Assembly (NCBI GenBank): GCA_956465555.1
Contig: OY101118.1
Span: forward strand, 3,183,751 to 3,247,750
Direction: 5' to 3'
Source: Nitzschia sp. pyKryTriq1
Taxonomy: Eukaryota > Bacillariophyta > Bacillariophyceae > Bacillariales > Bacillariaceae
DNA: 64,000 nt
Shown: positions 52,467-64,000 of the stretch, in pieces
Layout of the letters: each line of letters starts with the position of its first letter
How positions within the stretch are numbered: position 1 is the first letter of the stretch
Notes under the pieces: model-generated
The model's input: only the letters and a program-made list of their open reading frames with translations
Told to the model about the DNA's origin: nothing
Databases searched by the model: none
Position numbers and translations under genes: made by a program

Positions 52467-54749
52467 ATGGCGTCGTCGGAGCCGAAGGAACAGACGGGTC
52501 TCTTCCCTGAAATGATGCATGAGTTGCTGGAAGCAGCTGAGACGAACAACGAATCTGATATCATTTCATGGAATGACGAAGGCTTTTGTTTCAAGGTGCA
52601 CAAGAAGGAAGAATTCGTGGACAGAATTCTCCCTCGGTATTTCCGATTGTCACAATATAAAAGCTTCGTCCGACAGCGTAAGTCTTGAGCAGCATGATTA
52701 GTGATCGTTGTCGTTGTTCTTGCCTGCTGTGTTGTTGATATTCACCGCCAGCAGCACTGGATGAGGAATCTGCCTGAAAGCTAACGTGTGTTGCTCGTCT
52801 TTTATTCGAACAAAGTCAACCTATGGGGATTCGCGTGCATAAATGAGGGCAAACTCAAGGGCTACTGTAAGTAAAAGAATTGTTCTGACTGGTTCTATAT
52901 TTTCCAATGGATTCGTCTAACATTATCATTATGCTTCGTCGCGTTGCTTCTCGCAATATTAGATCGGAACGCTTTCTTTATCCGAGGAAGGAAAGAGTTT
53001 TGCAGCGGAATGGTCCGTGAAAAGATCAAGGGAACCCGAAGGAGACGGGACCCTATCAAGGGCTCAGTTCTAGATAAAGAAGTGAGTTCACCGGATTTGT
53101 CATCGGGAACAGCATCTACATCTCCTCTCTCCAGCAACGCAACGCGCAGTCAACCCATGGGCTCGTCGGCTACTTCTCCCCCTTTCTTCTCCCATTCGCC
53201 CGAGTTTCTAGCTCTCACAATGCTTGGACGAGCAGACCCGCAATCAATCGCACCATCATCCTCCAACGCGTTGTTTTACCCTCCTGTTTCTGTTGCGGCC
53301 GCAGCTGCTGGGGGTTCTGCTGTGGTTCCACCACCTCCATCCTCCCTAGTTGTGCCAATAAGTCAATCCTTATCTGTCGTGGCGCTCGATTCGAATCCCC
53401 ATCAACAACACCAATACCCATACCCATTAGCAAGCGATCCTCCTTTGGATGCCACATCTCGGTTTATGGAAAGTGTGGGTCTTCTTCGTCAAACAGAACC
53501 ACGAATGCCGTTCCAGCAGCACCAATCATATACTACCCAAGAATTAGACGAAGCACCACTGGTGGTGCAGCATCGCCACCCTGCTGCTGCTGCTGGTATC
53601 ATTCTTGGTACATCACCTGCTGATCAGCAGCATTACTACCGGCATGACATGGGCGGCAGGATGGGTCTTCGAGAAACCTTTTGGGGAGAGGAAGAACAGC
53701 CGCAGCCGCAACCGCAGCCAAATTCCCATCACACCAGTGGCGCACGCTCGCTGTTTTGGAACACTGCCCTTCCTGTTGCTTCTTCTCCAGACCTACTAGT
53801 ACGAGATGGTAGTGTTAATCAGCATCCGCGATCGCACCAGCCACATGTTGCTAGTACAGCAGCAGCAGCGGCGGCGGCAGCAGCAGCAGCACTTGATCCA
53901 AACAGCAGTGCTACTACAACTTCTCCACAACAAGTAGTAGCTCAGGCCATGGGCGCTTTTGTATTACCCCAGCAGTCCGATCCCCACTTCCAGCAAGAAG
54001 ATGTTCTTGCTTCGGGCGCCTCTCTTTCGATTCTTCAACGTTTGCAACACCAAATTTTGATGCGTTCCCAACAGTCGCAGCAACAACTGCAGGAACAACA
54101 ACAACGTCCTCCAAGGATGGAAATTTTTCAGAGTGGATCCCAGTGGACGCCAACCCCTTTTTACGGCAACACCACCACCACCACCACCAACAACAACAAC
54201 AACCTCGTCATTAGCCACCACGAACCGCCTCCACCTCCCTTATTACAATGGCGAAATTATGATCAGCAGCACCAAAACCAGCACGAGCACCAGCACCACC
54301 ATCAGCACCACGGGGAAGATTGGTTCACATCGTTGGAAAAGAATTTCTTTCTTGAGGACAACACCAATACTACTACCAACAAGAAGAAGGAAACCACCAC
54401 CACTGCCACTACTACTACTACTACTACCACCGCCACTACTACTACTACTACTGCCACTGCCACTAGCAGCGGGTCGAGTATGAGTAGGACCAGCACAAGT
54501 GTCGACGGGGACGCATCTTTTTCCAGCATGCTGGGTGATTCTGCTGCTGGTGGTGGTGGTGGTGATGCTGGTGGTGGTTCTTCTTATTTGGCCGCAGCAG
54601 CAGCTTCATCATCATCAAATAATATAACAACTCAAGAAGGACAAGAATATCAAGAACACCATAAGGATGATGATGGTCATGATGATGGCCATTATGATGA
54701 TCCTTCCAACAACATTCTCGAGCCGCGTCCCTTTTCTTCTCAGTGGTAA
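52467..54749 (+). CDS. Heat shock transcription factor, copy 3, three exons (682 aa)
   Basis: Exons 52467-52677, 52816-52866 and 52963-54749, with the same 51-nt exon 2 and phase-1 introns as copies 1 and 2. DNA-binding domain: LFPEMMHELLEAAE, SDIISWNDEGFCFKVHKKEE, ILPRYFRLSQYKSFVRQLN, LWGFACI and NAFFIRGRKEFCSGMVREK. It is the most diverged copy and has the longest tail, with runs of A, Q, H and T from triplet expansion. The shared motif near the C terminus is altered to GEDWFTSLEKNFFLED, keeping Trp, Phe and the acids. KGTRRRRDP follows the DNA-binding domain as a probable nuclear signal. A role in regulation other than heat stress is possible, as diatoms have many HSFs. Confidence 0.95.
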
Positions 54750-55673
54750 CCATAATATACTGTATATGTTGGTATTATACAGTGATGAGAAGGAGCAGTC
54801 GATGCGATATAGTAACATAGTATTTATTGTACTATCATCACATTACATCACATCACATCACGTTGTCATAATCATGATAAGCAAGCAAGCAAGAAGAAGA
54901 AGAAGAAGACGAAGGAAGAAATGCAGTAATAAGTGACACGATGATGATGACGAAGCATCAGCATCATATCATCATCATCATCACCATCATATAGTCAACA
55001 GAGCATCCTATAATACCGGTATTATGTTCGTATTTAAAGATGAACCCTCTCATCCCTCGCGCATTCTCCTCATTCATTCATCGCTCATCTTCATTCGCAT
55101 CATGAGCATCATACAGGTAATATCGCATGCTCCTCGCTGCTGTCGCGACTCGCGCAGGATTGAGGATTGCAACCAGAGATAATACAGTAGTCTACTAGAG
55201 AGGTTATGAATCATCATCATTATCATCATCATCATCCAAAGCCTGGTGTCTGTTTCTTCAGTTCGTCTTGGGCGGTTCGTTACTAACTTACAACACCGTT
55301 CCAGTACCAGGTACCTGGTACGTACCGTATACATACGGCACCTTACGGTACAGTACACGTACCGTATGGCGGTTCGTTTGTTCTGGTTCGTTATCGATTG
55401 GATCGGATCGGATCGGTCCATCATCGTTCATCGTTCATCATGGTGTGGGTTGTGCATGCGTGTGTGGTTGGTTCTTTTTTATCGCGCCGTTCCCCAAGCA
55501 CCCACGCACGCACGTCGCCCGACCAGCATGCCGCCGGAGAGAGCAATGACATGACCGAAAATTCAAATACTCTCTACCGGTATACAGTACTATGTAATAC
55601 TGTCGCTACTACTAGAGTAGAGCTTTATGATGTACTTGTACTGTCTGTACCGGTAGAGAAGAATCATCATCGT

Positions 55674-55707
<34 letters not shown>

Positions 55708-55840
55708 CCATCACCATCACCATCACCATCACCATCCTACTAGACTACTGTACATCTCTCCTTTTACAAACAGACACCACGCGATATAAGAAAGATTCGA
55801 ACCGCCGCATCCGAATACTAACAAACCAAACCAGGGCAGG
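54750..55840. other. Intergenic, many ATC/ATG runs
   Basis: Contains GAAGAAGAAG near 54894-54912, ATCATC runs at about 54965-54990 and 55205-55235, GTACCGGTA words, and a long CAT/CAC block at 55674-55737. Short frames are products of these runs. Confidence 0.5.
55674..55737. repeat. CAT/CAC microsatellite
   Basis: A (CAT)n run changes into (CACCAT)n; the total is about 64 bp. It lies about 100 bp upstream of the nucleotide-sugar transferase start. Confidence 0.9.
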
Positions 55841-58176
55841 ATGGTTCTTCCTTCGGCTCCTCCTCCTCCTCCTCGAAGCCTGAACAACAACAACAACAAC
55901 AACAACAACAACTATAGCAGCAGCAACAACAACTATAGCAACAATGCTAATAGCGGCGGCGGCTGCGGCGCCTGTGGCAGTATTATAAACAAGAACAAGA
56001 ACAACAACAACAAGAAGAAGAAAGCTTCGTTGCTGTCGATTCAATCCATGTTGACTCATGGATTGTTGGGATTGCTTTGTTTCTATCTAGGAATTATGTT
56101 GGGAATGAGTGGATCAACATCATCATCATCGTCAAGTGATGGTGATGGTGGTGGTGCGGCCTGTTCTTCGGAACAGGACTTTGCTGGTACGACGACTGAC
56201 CAACAACTACTACTACGTCGTACACTTGGAAAGACTAGCAGCAGCAGCAAGACGCTCAAGGCCTTGAAAGAGAACAACAACAACAACAACCACAATTCTC
56301 CTTTTCCTCCTACCTTATCCAATATGTTTGTGGATTTTACCACTGTCGATCGTGTCGCATTGAATGACGTATTGGAAATTGGAGTCCCGCTCGATGATAC
56401 CAAACCCGGTGCCGAAGATGCATTGATTTTATACACGAGCACGAAAAGTCTACCCAGAAAACAACAACGCAGCAAGAATGATAGTAAGCTTACGGCGACT
56501 CAAGCCGTCGAAAATTGTCGTACCGTCAAGGTCATTTTGATGGAAACGGCCAAACAACATGCCGTGCCGGAATGTTTGGCAATTTTACCTCAATGGGAAT
56601 CCTATCATGTGCACAAATTTATGCGATTGCCGCCCAAAGGGTATGGCGGTGGTGGCGGTGGCATTGGCGGTATTGATCCCAAGGCACGCCTCCGTTATGT
56701 CAGTCGATCCCATGATATCAAAGGACGGTATGTGGATGTTCCGGAATACAAACGTCATACCCTGCCTGCCTATGGAGCCTTGGCCGAGTATTTGGGAACT
56801 TTGGACAATGTCTTGACGGAACTCAAACCCTTGATCGAACAAGTCTTGCTCAAATCATCATCATCATCATCGTCATCATCAACCTACAACAAGATCAACA
56901 ACAACAACAACAAATCTTCCCACAAATCCAGAACGATTATTGTTCAAGTTTGCAATTATGGTCAAGTCGAACTCTTTCGCAATTTCATTTGCAATGCCCG
57001 CGCCAAAGGATTGGATTATTCTCGCGTCTTTATCTTTGCGACGGATGAAAAGACGTATGAACTGTGTCAACAACTTGGAATTCCATCCTATTACAATCCC
57101 GTCATTTTTGGTGACATGCCCGAAATGGCCGCCCGAGGATATGGCGATCGGGTATTTAGTAAAATGATGATGGCCAAGGTATATTGCGTCCATTTGGTAT
57201 TGAGTTTGGGATATAACGTCTTGTTTCAAGACGTCGATCTGGTATGGTATCAAAATCCACTCCCCTATTTGGAAAGTGAAGCATTGGAAGAATGGGATTT
57301 ATTATTTCAAGACGATGGGGCACGATCCAGTCGATATGCTCCCTACTCTCCCAACACTGGTACGTACTGCAGTAATAGTACTGAATACTTGCATGCTTGC
57401 ATACGGCATGCTGCTGCTGCTGGTGGTGGTAGTACTTGCTTTGCTTTGCTTTGCTTTGTTTGCTGCTTCTACGACCAGTACTACTCTCGTGATGATGATA
57501 TGATATGATATGATATGATGATGATATGATCCGTCTTACATTCTTCTTCTTCTTGTGTCATCATCCCGATCCAACGTCCATACTACTAGGTTTTTATTTT
57601 GTGAGATATTCTCCCGAGACGCTTTTCTTTTTTGGAATGCTCCTTCGCAGTGGGGATACCGTCGCCAAAACGACGAGTCATCAAGCGGCATTGACGGCGT
57701 TACTGACGGAACATGTCAGTTGGAAGGGATTGCGCGTCAAGGTATTCAAACGGGGAGAAGAGAATCCCTTTCCGGGTGGAGTCGAATATCATCGTTTTAA
57801 AGATATCATGAAACAACTCTTGAAACGCAACCAACGCGAATTGGAACAACGAAAGAACAACAACAACAAAGATCCTTGGGCAGCAGCATTAGCAGCATCA
57901 TCATCATCGTCATCGACAACGTCCCACAACAACAACAACAACAACAACAACAGTACCAATCCTTTGATTTTCCACATGAGTTGGACAAAGAACAAGGACA
58001 ATAAGAAACTCTTCTTTGAGCAAATGGGAGAATGGTACCTGAAAGACCATTGCTCGACGGGATTGGACTGTTGTTTGGCCGAACCAAAAATCACTTGTCA
58101 TTATCGTGACAAACCTTCCTTGATTCCCTGCCGCGATTCGCCGCCGATTGATGCCGGCAAACCAAGCTTTTGGTAA
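55841..58176 (+). CDS. Nucleotide-diphospho-sugar transferase (DxD), Golgi type II, two exons (701 aa)
   Basis: Exons 55841-57359 and 57590-58176 (donor GTACGT, acceptor CTAG, phase 1). An Asn-rich cytosolic tail is followed by one membrane helix (LTHGLLGLLCFYLGIMLG), the usual Golgi layout. The catalytic part begins SRTIIVQVCNYGQVELFRNF and contains VFIFATDEKTYE, VFSKMMMAKVYCVHLVLSLG and NVLFQDVDLVWYQNPLPYLE, where DVD is the metal/nucleotide-binding DxD motif of the Nucleotid_trans (DUF271) family. Exon 2 completes it: GFYFVRYSPETLFFFGMLL, a C-terminal PLIFHMSWTKNKDNKKLFFE, and a Cys-rich end (CSTGLDCC) likely disulfide-bonded in the lumen. Plant relatives move arabinose or galactose; the sugar here is unknown. 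Confidence 0.87.
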
Positions 58177-59316
58177 AAGAAGCAATAGCAAGAACAAGAA
58201 GAAGAGAAGAGAAGACAAGCAAGAAGGAAGGGAGGAAGGAAAGAGCAAGAGTACTATTATGCTGGAGTTGAACTGCCGCTGGCTGCTGCTGGTGGACTAT
58301 GTACCACCGTCCGACCAAAGATCTTTCTTCTTGCTCTACTTTCTACTACTCTGCTAGCTAGAGTGATTTTTTCTCGGACGCAAAAGAAACCTGGCATCAT
58401 ACTGTAATTCGTTACCGGTAAAGTAGCGAGTGGAATAGATATTATTCTCTACCAAGTCTACCGGTACTCTACTACCAGTAGAGTACTGGTACTGCCGTCA
58501 GTAGAACCCCTGCTAGAGTAGACTCGTTAGAGTGCTACTACTAGTACTACCTGAGGTAGATAGTAGATAGATGTTGTACAGCCAGCCGAAGACGACCATG
58601 GTTTTTTGAATTTTTGTTCCCCGATTTTGTCCTTTCGTTCACTTCGTTTAGTTTTGAGATCATTGAATACAGCCATTGGAGCGCGATTGTGGGTCCACTG
58701 CCCACACGCGCGTAGTTGCGCAGCCTTTGGGGGAAAATTTAGGGGTGAAGGGGCGACTGACAAGAGGCGCGCCAAATTGGAAAGGCGAAGCCCACCACCC
58801 GCTGTAATTGTCAGTCCAACGGCCTGTGGGAGTATCGTACAGTATCAACGATTTGAACTTGCGCGATGGGTCGTTCTTTACCATCAGCATTGGAGTCCGA
58901 CTTAGACAAATTTGTATGTGAGAGATAGGATCCTCCTAAGTAACCATCCGGCCGGCGTCAAGAGTATGTGCGTTTGGTTTTTTGTGACACTGCTTCCGCG
59001 AAAAACCGTCGCGGCGGCCGGCTACCCATGAGACACTGATTTTTGCGCGACGGAACGGCACAGAACGAGCCAACCAATCCCCGCCGCCCCATCATCACGA
59101 ATCATCACGAATCATCATCACGAATCATGACGACAGAACAGAACACGCACAACAAAAGCGAGCGCAAGCAAACAAGCACGAAAGCGGCACTACTACACGT
59201 ACCGGTACTGGTAGCGCACAGCTTTGGTGTTACCCACTTGCTCTCTACCACGGTGGTATCATACTTCTTCTCTGTTTGTATTTGTGTCATTCTTTTTTCC
59301 CTTTACCACCATCACC
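58177..59316. other. Intergenic with an unexplained repeat-free stretch
   Basis: CTACTAGTAG and TACCGGTA words lie at 58340-58560. The stretch 58600-58910 is free of simple repeats, somewhat GC-rich, and has open frames on both strands without recognisable content. ATCACGAATC direct repeats lie at 59093-59127. Confidence 0.45.
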
Positions 59317-61403
59317 ATGAGTACGACAGCAACAGTAACAGTAGCTGCTACTACTAGTACTGCTGCTACTCCCGGCATGCGCCTGGATGCTCTGTTGGGT
59401 GAACTGGACAACTTGAGTACCTTGCAAATGTACGGTTTGATCGTGGCGGCGACAGTGTGTGTCTGCTGGGTGTTGTTGGGCACTGGCGGCAGCAGCGGCA
59501 GCGGCAGCATGGAGAGCTTTCAAGTAGCAGCGTCCGCCGCCATTCAAAAGTCGGCGTCATCGTCTTCCAAAGCAGCAGCTTCACGACAACCTCGCTGGCA
59601 CATTTTCAAATACGTCAATGTCGTAGCCTCTCTTCTCTTTTTGGGCAGCGTGGCTCAATTCGGCTGGAACGCAAGCCATTACATGGAGCATGGCATGGTC
59701 ACCACCTTTTTAATTGGATGGTCCCTGTTCTTATGTTACTTTTTCGGCTTTTTTGGAATCTCCTTGATCTACAATGACTTGCCAGAAAACAACAACAACA
59801 ACAGCAGCAACAACGTGGAAGCAAGGTACGTTTTGTGATGTGATAGTGTGATTCGGTGACGTGATGTGATGTGGTATGCTGTGCTCGGTGCCACTCCTCC
59901 TCCGAGTGTTGGTATGTTACATCGGTCCAACAACAACACCAATACTGACTCGCACTGTACTGCCTTTCGTTCTTTGTTTCTTCTACTTGTGGTGGTAGTT
60001 CTTCGTCTTCCTCTTCTTCCAAGTCGACTACTACTACTACCACTACCAAGACGGTCCATCCTCCCGCTTCGTGCGCTCCCGTCTGCAGTGACCCCAAGAC
60101 CTTCAAGAAATCAAGCAGTTCGTCTCTCCCTTCCAACTTGAAGGAGCTGTCCAATGAAGAGATTAGCCAACTGGTTCTTTCCAATCAATTGAAGGATCAT
60201 GAATTGGAAAAGAAACTCGATCCCTTTCGTGCCGTTGATGTCCGACGTCTGGCCGTGACTCAAAAACTTCAATCCTCTTTGGGCATTACCAATGGCAGTG
60301 ATCCACTCGAGCAATTGCCGAGTCAACCATCGCTCGATTATGCTCGGGTGCATGGTGCCAATTGTGAAATTGTCGTCGGGTATGTACCACTTCCCGTTGG
60401 GTTGGTAGGACCCTTGACATTGAATCAAGAAACCGTCTATGTTCCCATGGCGACAACGGAAGGATGTTTGGTCGCCAGTACCAATCGTGGTGCCAAAGCG
60501 ATTTGTCAGGGTGGTGGTGCCATGGCCCGGATCGTTCGGGATGGGATTACTCGTGCCCCCTGTGTCCGAATGGCATCGGCGATGGAAGCAGCCGATTTGA
60601 AGTTGTGGTGTGAAATGCCTCAAAATTTTGCCAAACTCAAGCAAGCCTTTGAATCCACGACATCGTTTGGAAAACTTCAAGCTTGTAATCCAACAGTGGC
60701 AGGACGTAATGTCTATTTGCGACTGGTGTGTTTTGCAGGTGATGCCATGGGAATGAACATGGTCAGTAAAGGATCGTTGGCTGTCATTGAATTGCTGCAA
60801 AGTACCTTCCCGACCTTGTCTCTTGTGGCATTGTCGGGCAATATGTGCACGGATAAAAAAGCGGCGGCGACGAATTGGCTGGAAGGACGAGGCAAGAGTG
60901 TAGTCGTGGAAACGATCATCCCTGCTGCTGTCGTCCAATCGACATTGAAAACCACCGTCCAAGCCATGGTCCATACCAATCTTCACAAGAATTTAATCGG
61001 ATCCGCCATGGCCGGTGCCATGGGAGGCTTTAACGCCCATGCTTCCAATATTGTGACTGCGGTCTTTTTGGCCACAGGTCAAGATCCCGCTCAAAATGTC
61101 GAATCGTCCAATTGCATAACGCTGCTGGAAGAAACCCCTGAAGGAGATTTGTGGATGTCCTGTACCATGCCCAGTATTGAAGTCGGTACGGTCGGTGGAG
61201 GGACCTCCTTGCCCGCACAAGCGGCCTGTTTGCAAGCGATTGGATGCAAGGGAGGAGGTGCGACGCCCGGAGAAAATGCCAAAAAGTTGGCCATGGTCGT
61301 CGCGGCGGCTACCTTGGCTGGAGAAATGTCTCTTCTCGCAGCTTTGGCCGCCAATACTCTGGTCCAAGCCCACATGACGCACAACCGAAAACCACAGAAA
61401 TAG
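59317..61403 (+). CDS. HMGR: 3-hydroxy-3-methylglutaryl-CoA reductase (class I), two exons (637 aa)
   Basis: Exons 59317-59825 and 59999-61403 (donor GTACGT, acceptor GTAG, phase 2). The ATG at 59317 is preferred over an upstream in-frame ATG at 59224. It reduces HMG-CoA to mevalonate with two NADPH, the committed step of cytosolic isoprenoid and sterol synthesis. The N-terminal part has several membrane segments (LQMYGLIVAATVCVCWVLLG, VNVVASLLFLGSVAQFGW, TTFLIGWSLFLCYFFGFFG), so the enzyme sits in the ER with its catalytic domain in the cytosol. Catalytic motifs: VVGYVPLPVGLVGPL, TTEGCLVASTNRG (Glu), MGMNMVSKG, CTDKKAAATNW (Lys), GTVGGGTSLPAQ, and His in HNRK at the end. All four catalytic residues of class I enzymes have a counterpart. 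The intron sits in the Ser-rich linker. Confidence 0.97.
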
Positions 61404-62336
61404 ATGGACTGCGTTTGGAGCAAACATTCCGTCCACTGTCTGTGTATCTATCTATCTGTCTATCCATCAAGCAAGCAAACAAGCGATATCATCCTTACTA
61501 TCATTCATCCACTCACTCCACCAGTACAACTTGTGTTAACAGTAACAAAGAGAACTTCATTGCCTACCACAGTACTCGGTCCTGTATACTTTTTTTCTCA
61601 CTTATCTACGTACGAGTAGGTTGGTTCATGGGACTCCGGTATCGTACTAGTAGTCCAACTCCACTTTGAAGTGTACCAGTAGGCTTGTAGTAGTAGTAGT
61701 AGTGCGGTAGAGACTTCTTGCTCTACTCTACTCTAACAGTAGAGCTAATGGGTGCGCTCTATCTTGAAAAAGGAAAAAGCAAGTGCGAAGATGGCATAAT
61801 CTCTCTGCTGGAGGCCTGCATGATGGTCGATCGTAATAATATTATATTGCTACTAGTAGTAGAGTAAAAACGCTTGTCGTAATAATGCCCTGGCTATGAG
61901 TCTACTTTGTTCATGTTCAATTATTAATATTATGTGTAGACTGCCTACCGTAGGTGCTCGTGCAGTACAACAAGAAGTGTGCTTCGTTCTTGTTGATGAT
62001 GAAATTTCATTCAGGTCGCATCGTCCTTCTGCTCGGATCCATATCTACTAGAGCAGAAGATGATCTATCTTCTGTTTTTTGTGTGGACGGATGCTGGCTC
62101 ATCTGGTCAACGAATGAGATGGCCGGGCGTCGCTTCGAGGAGTTGATTTATAGTGGCAGTGCAGCAAGTCAGTAATATGAATTGTAAAAGAAAGAAATAC
62201 CATCAGGCTTATGATCATCATATAGCCATGATGGCACAATCCGCATCTTTTGTTTGTCCATCCATCACACAGAGATGACGGGATGATATGATGATCATCT
62301 TTCTTTCGTTCTTTCATTCATTCTTTCATTCTTTCT
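61404..62336. other. Convergent intergenic region, no gene seen
   Basis: Contains a TAGTAGTAGTAGTAG run at about 61688-61703, CTCTACTCTACTCTA near 61720, and CTTTCATTCATTC runs at 62300-62335. Frames at 61954-62175 have no recognisable content. Confidence 0.45.
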
Positions 62337-63059
62337 CTATATGGAATATCCTTTCATGGCTGCCGCAAACGAGGCTTCGAGGCTTGGTTTGCCCTCAGCC
62401 CTGCCGCCGCAAGTACTTGTTGTTGTTGTGGGGACGGCACAACGACCGACTGCTTGCGATGGCGTGGCCTGGCAAGTGCGGACGACCTGCTGTTGCTGCT
62501 GCTGCGAGCTACACTGTTGTTGTTGGACGGTTCGTTGACAGGTTCCTCCTCCTACTACTCCTCCGTTAATATTCCCGTTGACTCGAATCGAAAAGTCCGA
62601 AGCAGTAGTACTACTACTAGTAGTAGTCGAGATGTCAACAGGATCATTGGGTGTGACGAGCATACCAGTCGTTTTCCCACTGGACGTATTGGTGATTTGG
62701 AAAAAGGTCGGTTCGTGTACTGTCGCCAAGGAACTCAAAAGAATCCACATGCAAAAGACGACGATAACCACAACCAGTGCAATCGCCTTGCCAAAACTCA
62801 TACTGTGACGGGCGCGTTTCGCACTTTCCTTTTTGAGGACTCGTTCAAAGTTTCCGACGGGGACCACTGAAACAATCAATGATGGCGACGACGACGACGA
62901 CGACGACGATGATGATGAGCGGGGACTTGAAGCAGCAGCAGCAGCGGATGAAGTAGATCCAGAAGATTTTTTTAACAGAAAGGAAGAAGAAGAAGGAGAC
63001 GAAGGAGGAGTCGCCTCGACGAGTCCTGGTGCTGGCGATGATGGCATGGATGAAATCAT
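62337..63059 (-). CDS. Hypothetical single-pass membrane protein (240 aa)
   Basis: I chose the ATG at 63059 (MISSMPSSPAPGL); the frame is open upstream but becomes less protein-like. The N-terminal half is Ser/Pro/Ala-rich. Before the membrane helix comes a conserved-looking basic block, FERVLKKESAKRARHSMS. The helix is AIALVVVIVVFCMWILLSSL at about residues 96-115. Behind it is a Thr/Ser-rich and Cys-containing outer part, ending LEASFAAAMKGYSI. The arrangement suggests a cytosolic basic anchor and a small outside domain with a few possible disulfides. I do not recognise a family. Confidence 0.55.
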   Translation of the reverse strand: MISSMPSSPAPGLVEATPPSSPSSSSFLLKKSSGSTSSAAAAASSPRSSSSSSSSSSSPSLIVSVVPVGNFERVLKKESAKRARHSMSFGKAIALVVVIVVFCMWILLSSLATVHEPTFFQITNTSSGKTTGMLVTPNDPVDISTTTSSSTTASDFSIRVNGNINGGVVGGGTCQRTVQQQQCSSQQQQQQVVRTCQATPSQAVGRCAVPTTTTSTCGGRAEGKPSLEASFAAAMKGYSI

Positions 63060-63786
63060 GGTTTTTACTCGTAGTAGTAGTAGTAGGTGTGACAATGCCA
63101 ATGAAACTATGGATCCGCTGATATACTTTAGATGAGAGATGAATGCTGCGAAGATGGGAATGGATCGGATGGAGGGAATAGACGAGGAGAGCGGAGAGGA
63201 GCGCCGAAGATGTGAGTATTCAACTTGGGCATTTAGGAGGTCAACGGTCGGTCGCGCGCCCCAGCGTATGACACTGTACCAGCTTCTACGTACTGTCTGC
63301 AAGAGATCTGTAGTACCAGCAGGAGGTCGGTACGAAGAGATTGTCCTCCGCCAATGAAAATGACAGGAAGGGTCCAAAGAACACACTCCAATCTAGAATT
63401 GTCAGTACTGGAATCAGCGTACAATCTACATAAAATGACCGAATGACCGACTGACAGACCGTCCCGCGTACCATCTACCATCGCCGGAGGACCTAGTCGA
63501 CCAGACCGTCCATCCGTCCGGCAATGATGTGGACGTGGGTCCTGCGTGCGTGGTTCATAGCTAGTAGCTAGTACTACGAATGAATAATACACATTGTCTT
63601 TGTTGCAGTGCTTGGATATAGTCATCTATGTTGAGTGTATCTCTAAAATAGTAGCATGTAGGCAGTCGTTTTGGTAGTAGAATAGCTCCGAGTAGAAGAT
63701 TCCGAAAAGAAGTAGCAAGGTCGTGGGACACTCTCAAGTAGTATTGTAGTCTCACTACCAGTCGTACTTTGTACTCTACCGGTACT
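63060..63786. other. Intergenic, no gene seen
   Basis: Unremarkable apart from CTACTACTAG words near 63770-63805. Confidence 0.45.
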
Positions 63787-64000
63787 CTAGTAGTAGTAGT
63801 AGTTTTCACCAAAGGAAAAGAGAGCGCCTCCTAAAAGAACCAAAGTCGTTGTCGAGAATGATACCATCCATGATCCGGCATGGTATCGAGAACAAGCGTA
63901 GTTGGAGGAGGATGCACCACTACTACTTCTGGTATTTTCGTTCAAAGAAGATACAGCAAAACCAGCAGCAGAGGGACGCAAGGAAGGCGTCGATGTGCTG
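63787..64000 (-). CDS. Partial gene at window edge, C-terminal tail with membrane segment
   Basis: The frame is open from the window edge to a stop at 63787-63789 and has no ATG near its upstream end, so it is probably the 3' end of a longer gene. The visible 70 residues are Ser-rich and end in SFSTTTLVLLGGALFSFG followed by a short Tyr tail. This could be a tail anchor or a GPI-attachment signal. Too little is visible to name a family. Confidence 0.35.
   Translation of the reverse strand, partial: STSTPSLRPSAAGFAVSSLNENTRSSSGASSSNYACSRYHAGSWMVSFSTTTLVLLGGALFSFGENYYYY

Noticed and set aside
11399-61000. CRISPR-like arrays in His/Ser/Gln triplet runs
   Set aside because: These are simple triplet repeats without unique spacers of constant length; the genome is eukaryotic.
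63139-63386. N-terminal extension of the orphan at 62337-63059
   Set aside because: No similarity to a signal or transit peptide and it overlaps intergenic-type words; the ATG at 63059 starts a more protein-like sequence.

Overview
The window looks like nuclear DNA of a photosynthetic stramenopile, most likely a diatom and probably a pennate one. The grounds are: GT-AG introns of about 80-280 bp; proteins full of Q, N, S and H runs; a plastid-type ASAFAP-like presequence on an ABC1 kinase; several heat shock factors in a row; a short four-helix membrane protein ending in EEFSCCCVP, of a kind I recall from diatoms; and a cupredoxin-DUF305 protein. The species cannot be named from the sequence. 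I saw no ribosomal RNA, tRNA, CRISPR array, retroelement, virus-like element or DNA transposon.

Layout. 0-13 kb: an acidic nuclear-looking orphan; a membrane protein joining an MCM6-like C-terminal winged helix to an extracellular CBM96/DNRLRE domain; a membrane-anchored FkbM-like methyltransferase; a Q/N-rich orphan; and a two-exon phosphodiester glycosidase (NAGPA type). 13-29 kb: an island of lineage-specific proteins. It holds four dispersed-tandem paralogues of one undescribed family (13.1-18.7 kb) and two paralogues of another that carry RRxS repeats (25.3-27.4 kb). Threonine synthase and a CAMK-like kinase lie between them. 29-43 kb: housekeeping genes: mitochondrial enoyl-CoA hydratase, a PDK1-like kinase, a four-exon cupredoxin-DUF305 protein, a plastid ABC1 kinase, the centromeric histone H3 variant (CenH3) and the EEFSCCCVP membrane protein. 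43-55 kb: a 1162-residue AAA_16/TPR ATPase, then three tandem heat shock factors with identical intron positions, each with a 51-nt second exon. 55-64 kb: a Golgi-type nucleotide-sugar transferase, HMG-CoA reductase, a single-pass orphan and a partial gene at the edge.

The genes do not form one pathway. Local duplication is the main theme: three families have expanded in place (orphan family A-D, the RRxS family and the HSFs). Between genes, the DNA is rich in short self-complementary words (CTACTAGTAG, TACCGGTA, GTACAGTAC) and in tri- and tetranucleotide runs. Exon boundaries given here were worked out by hand from splice sites and reading phase; in every multi-exon gene the summed exon length is a multiple of three.
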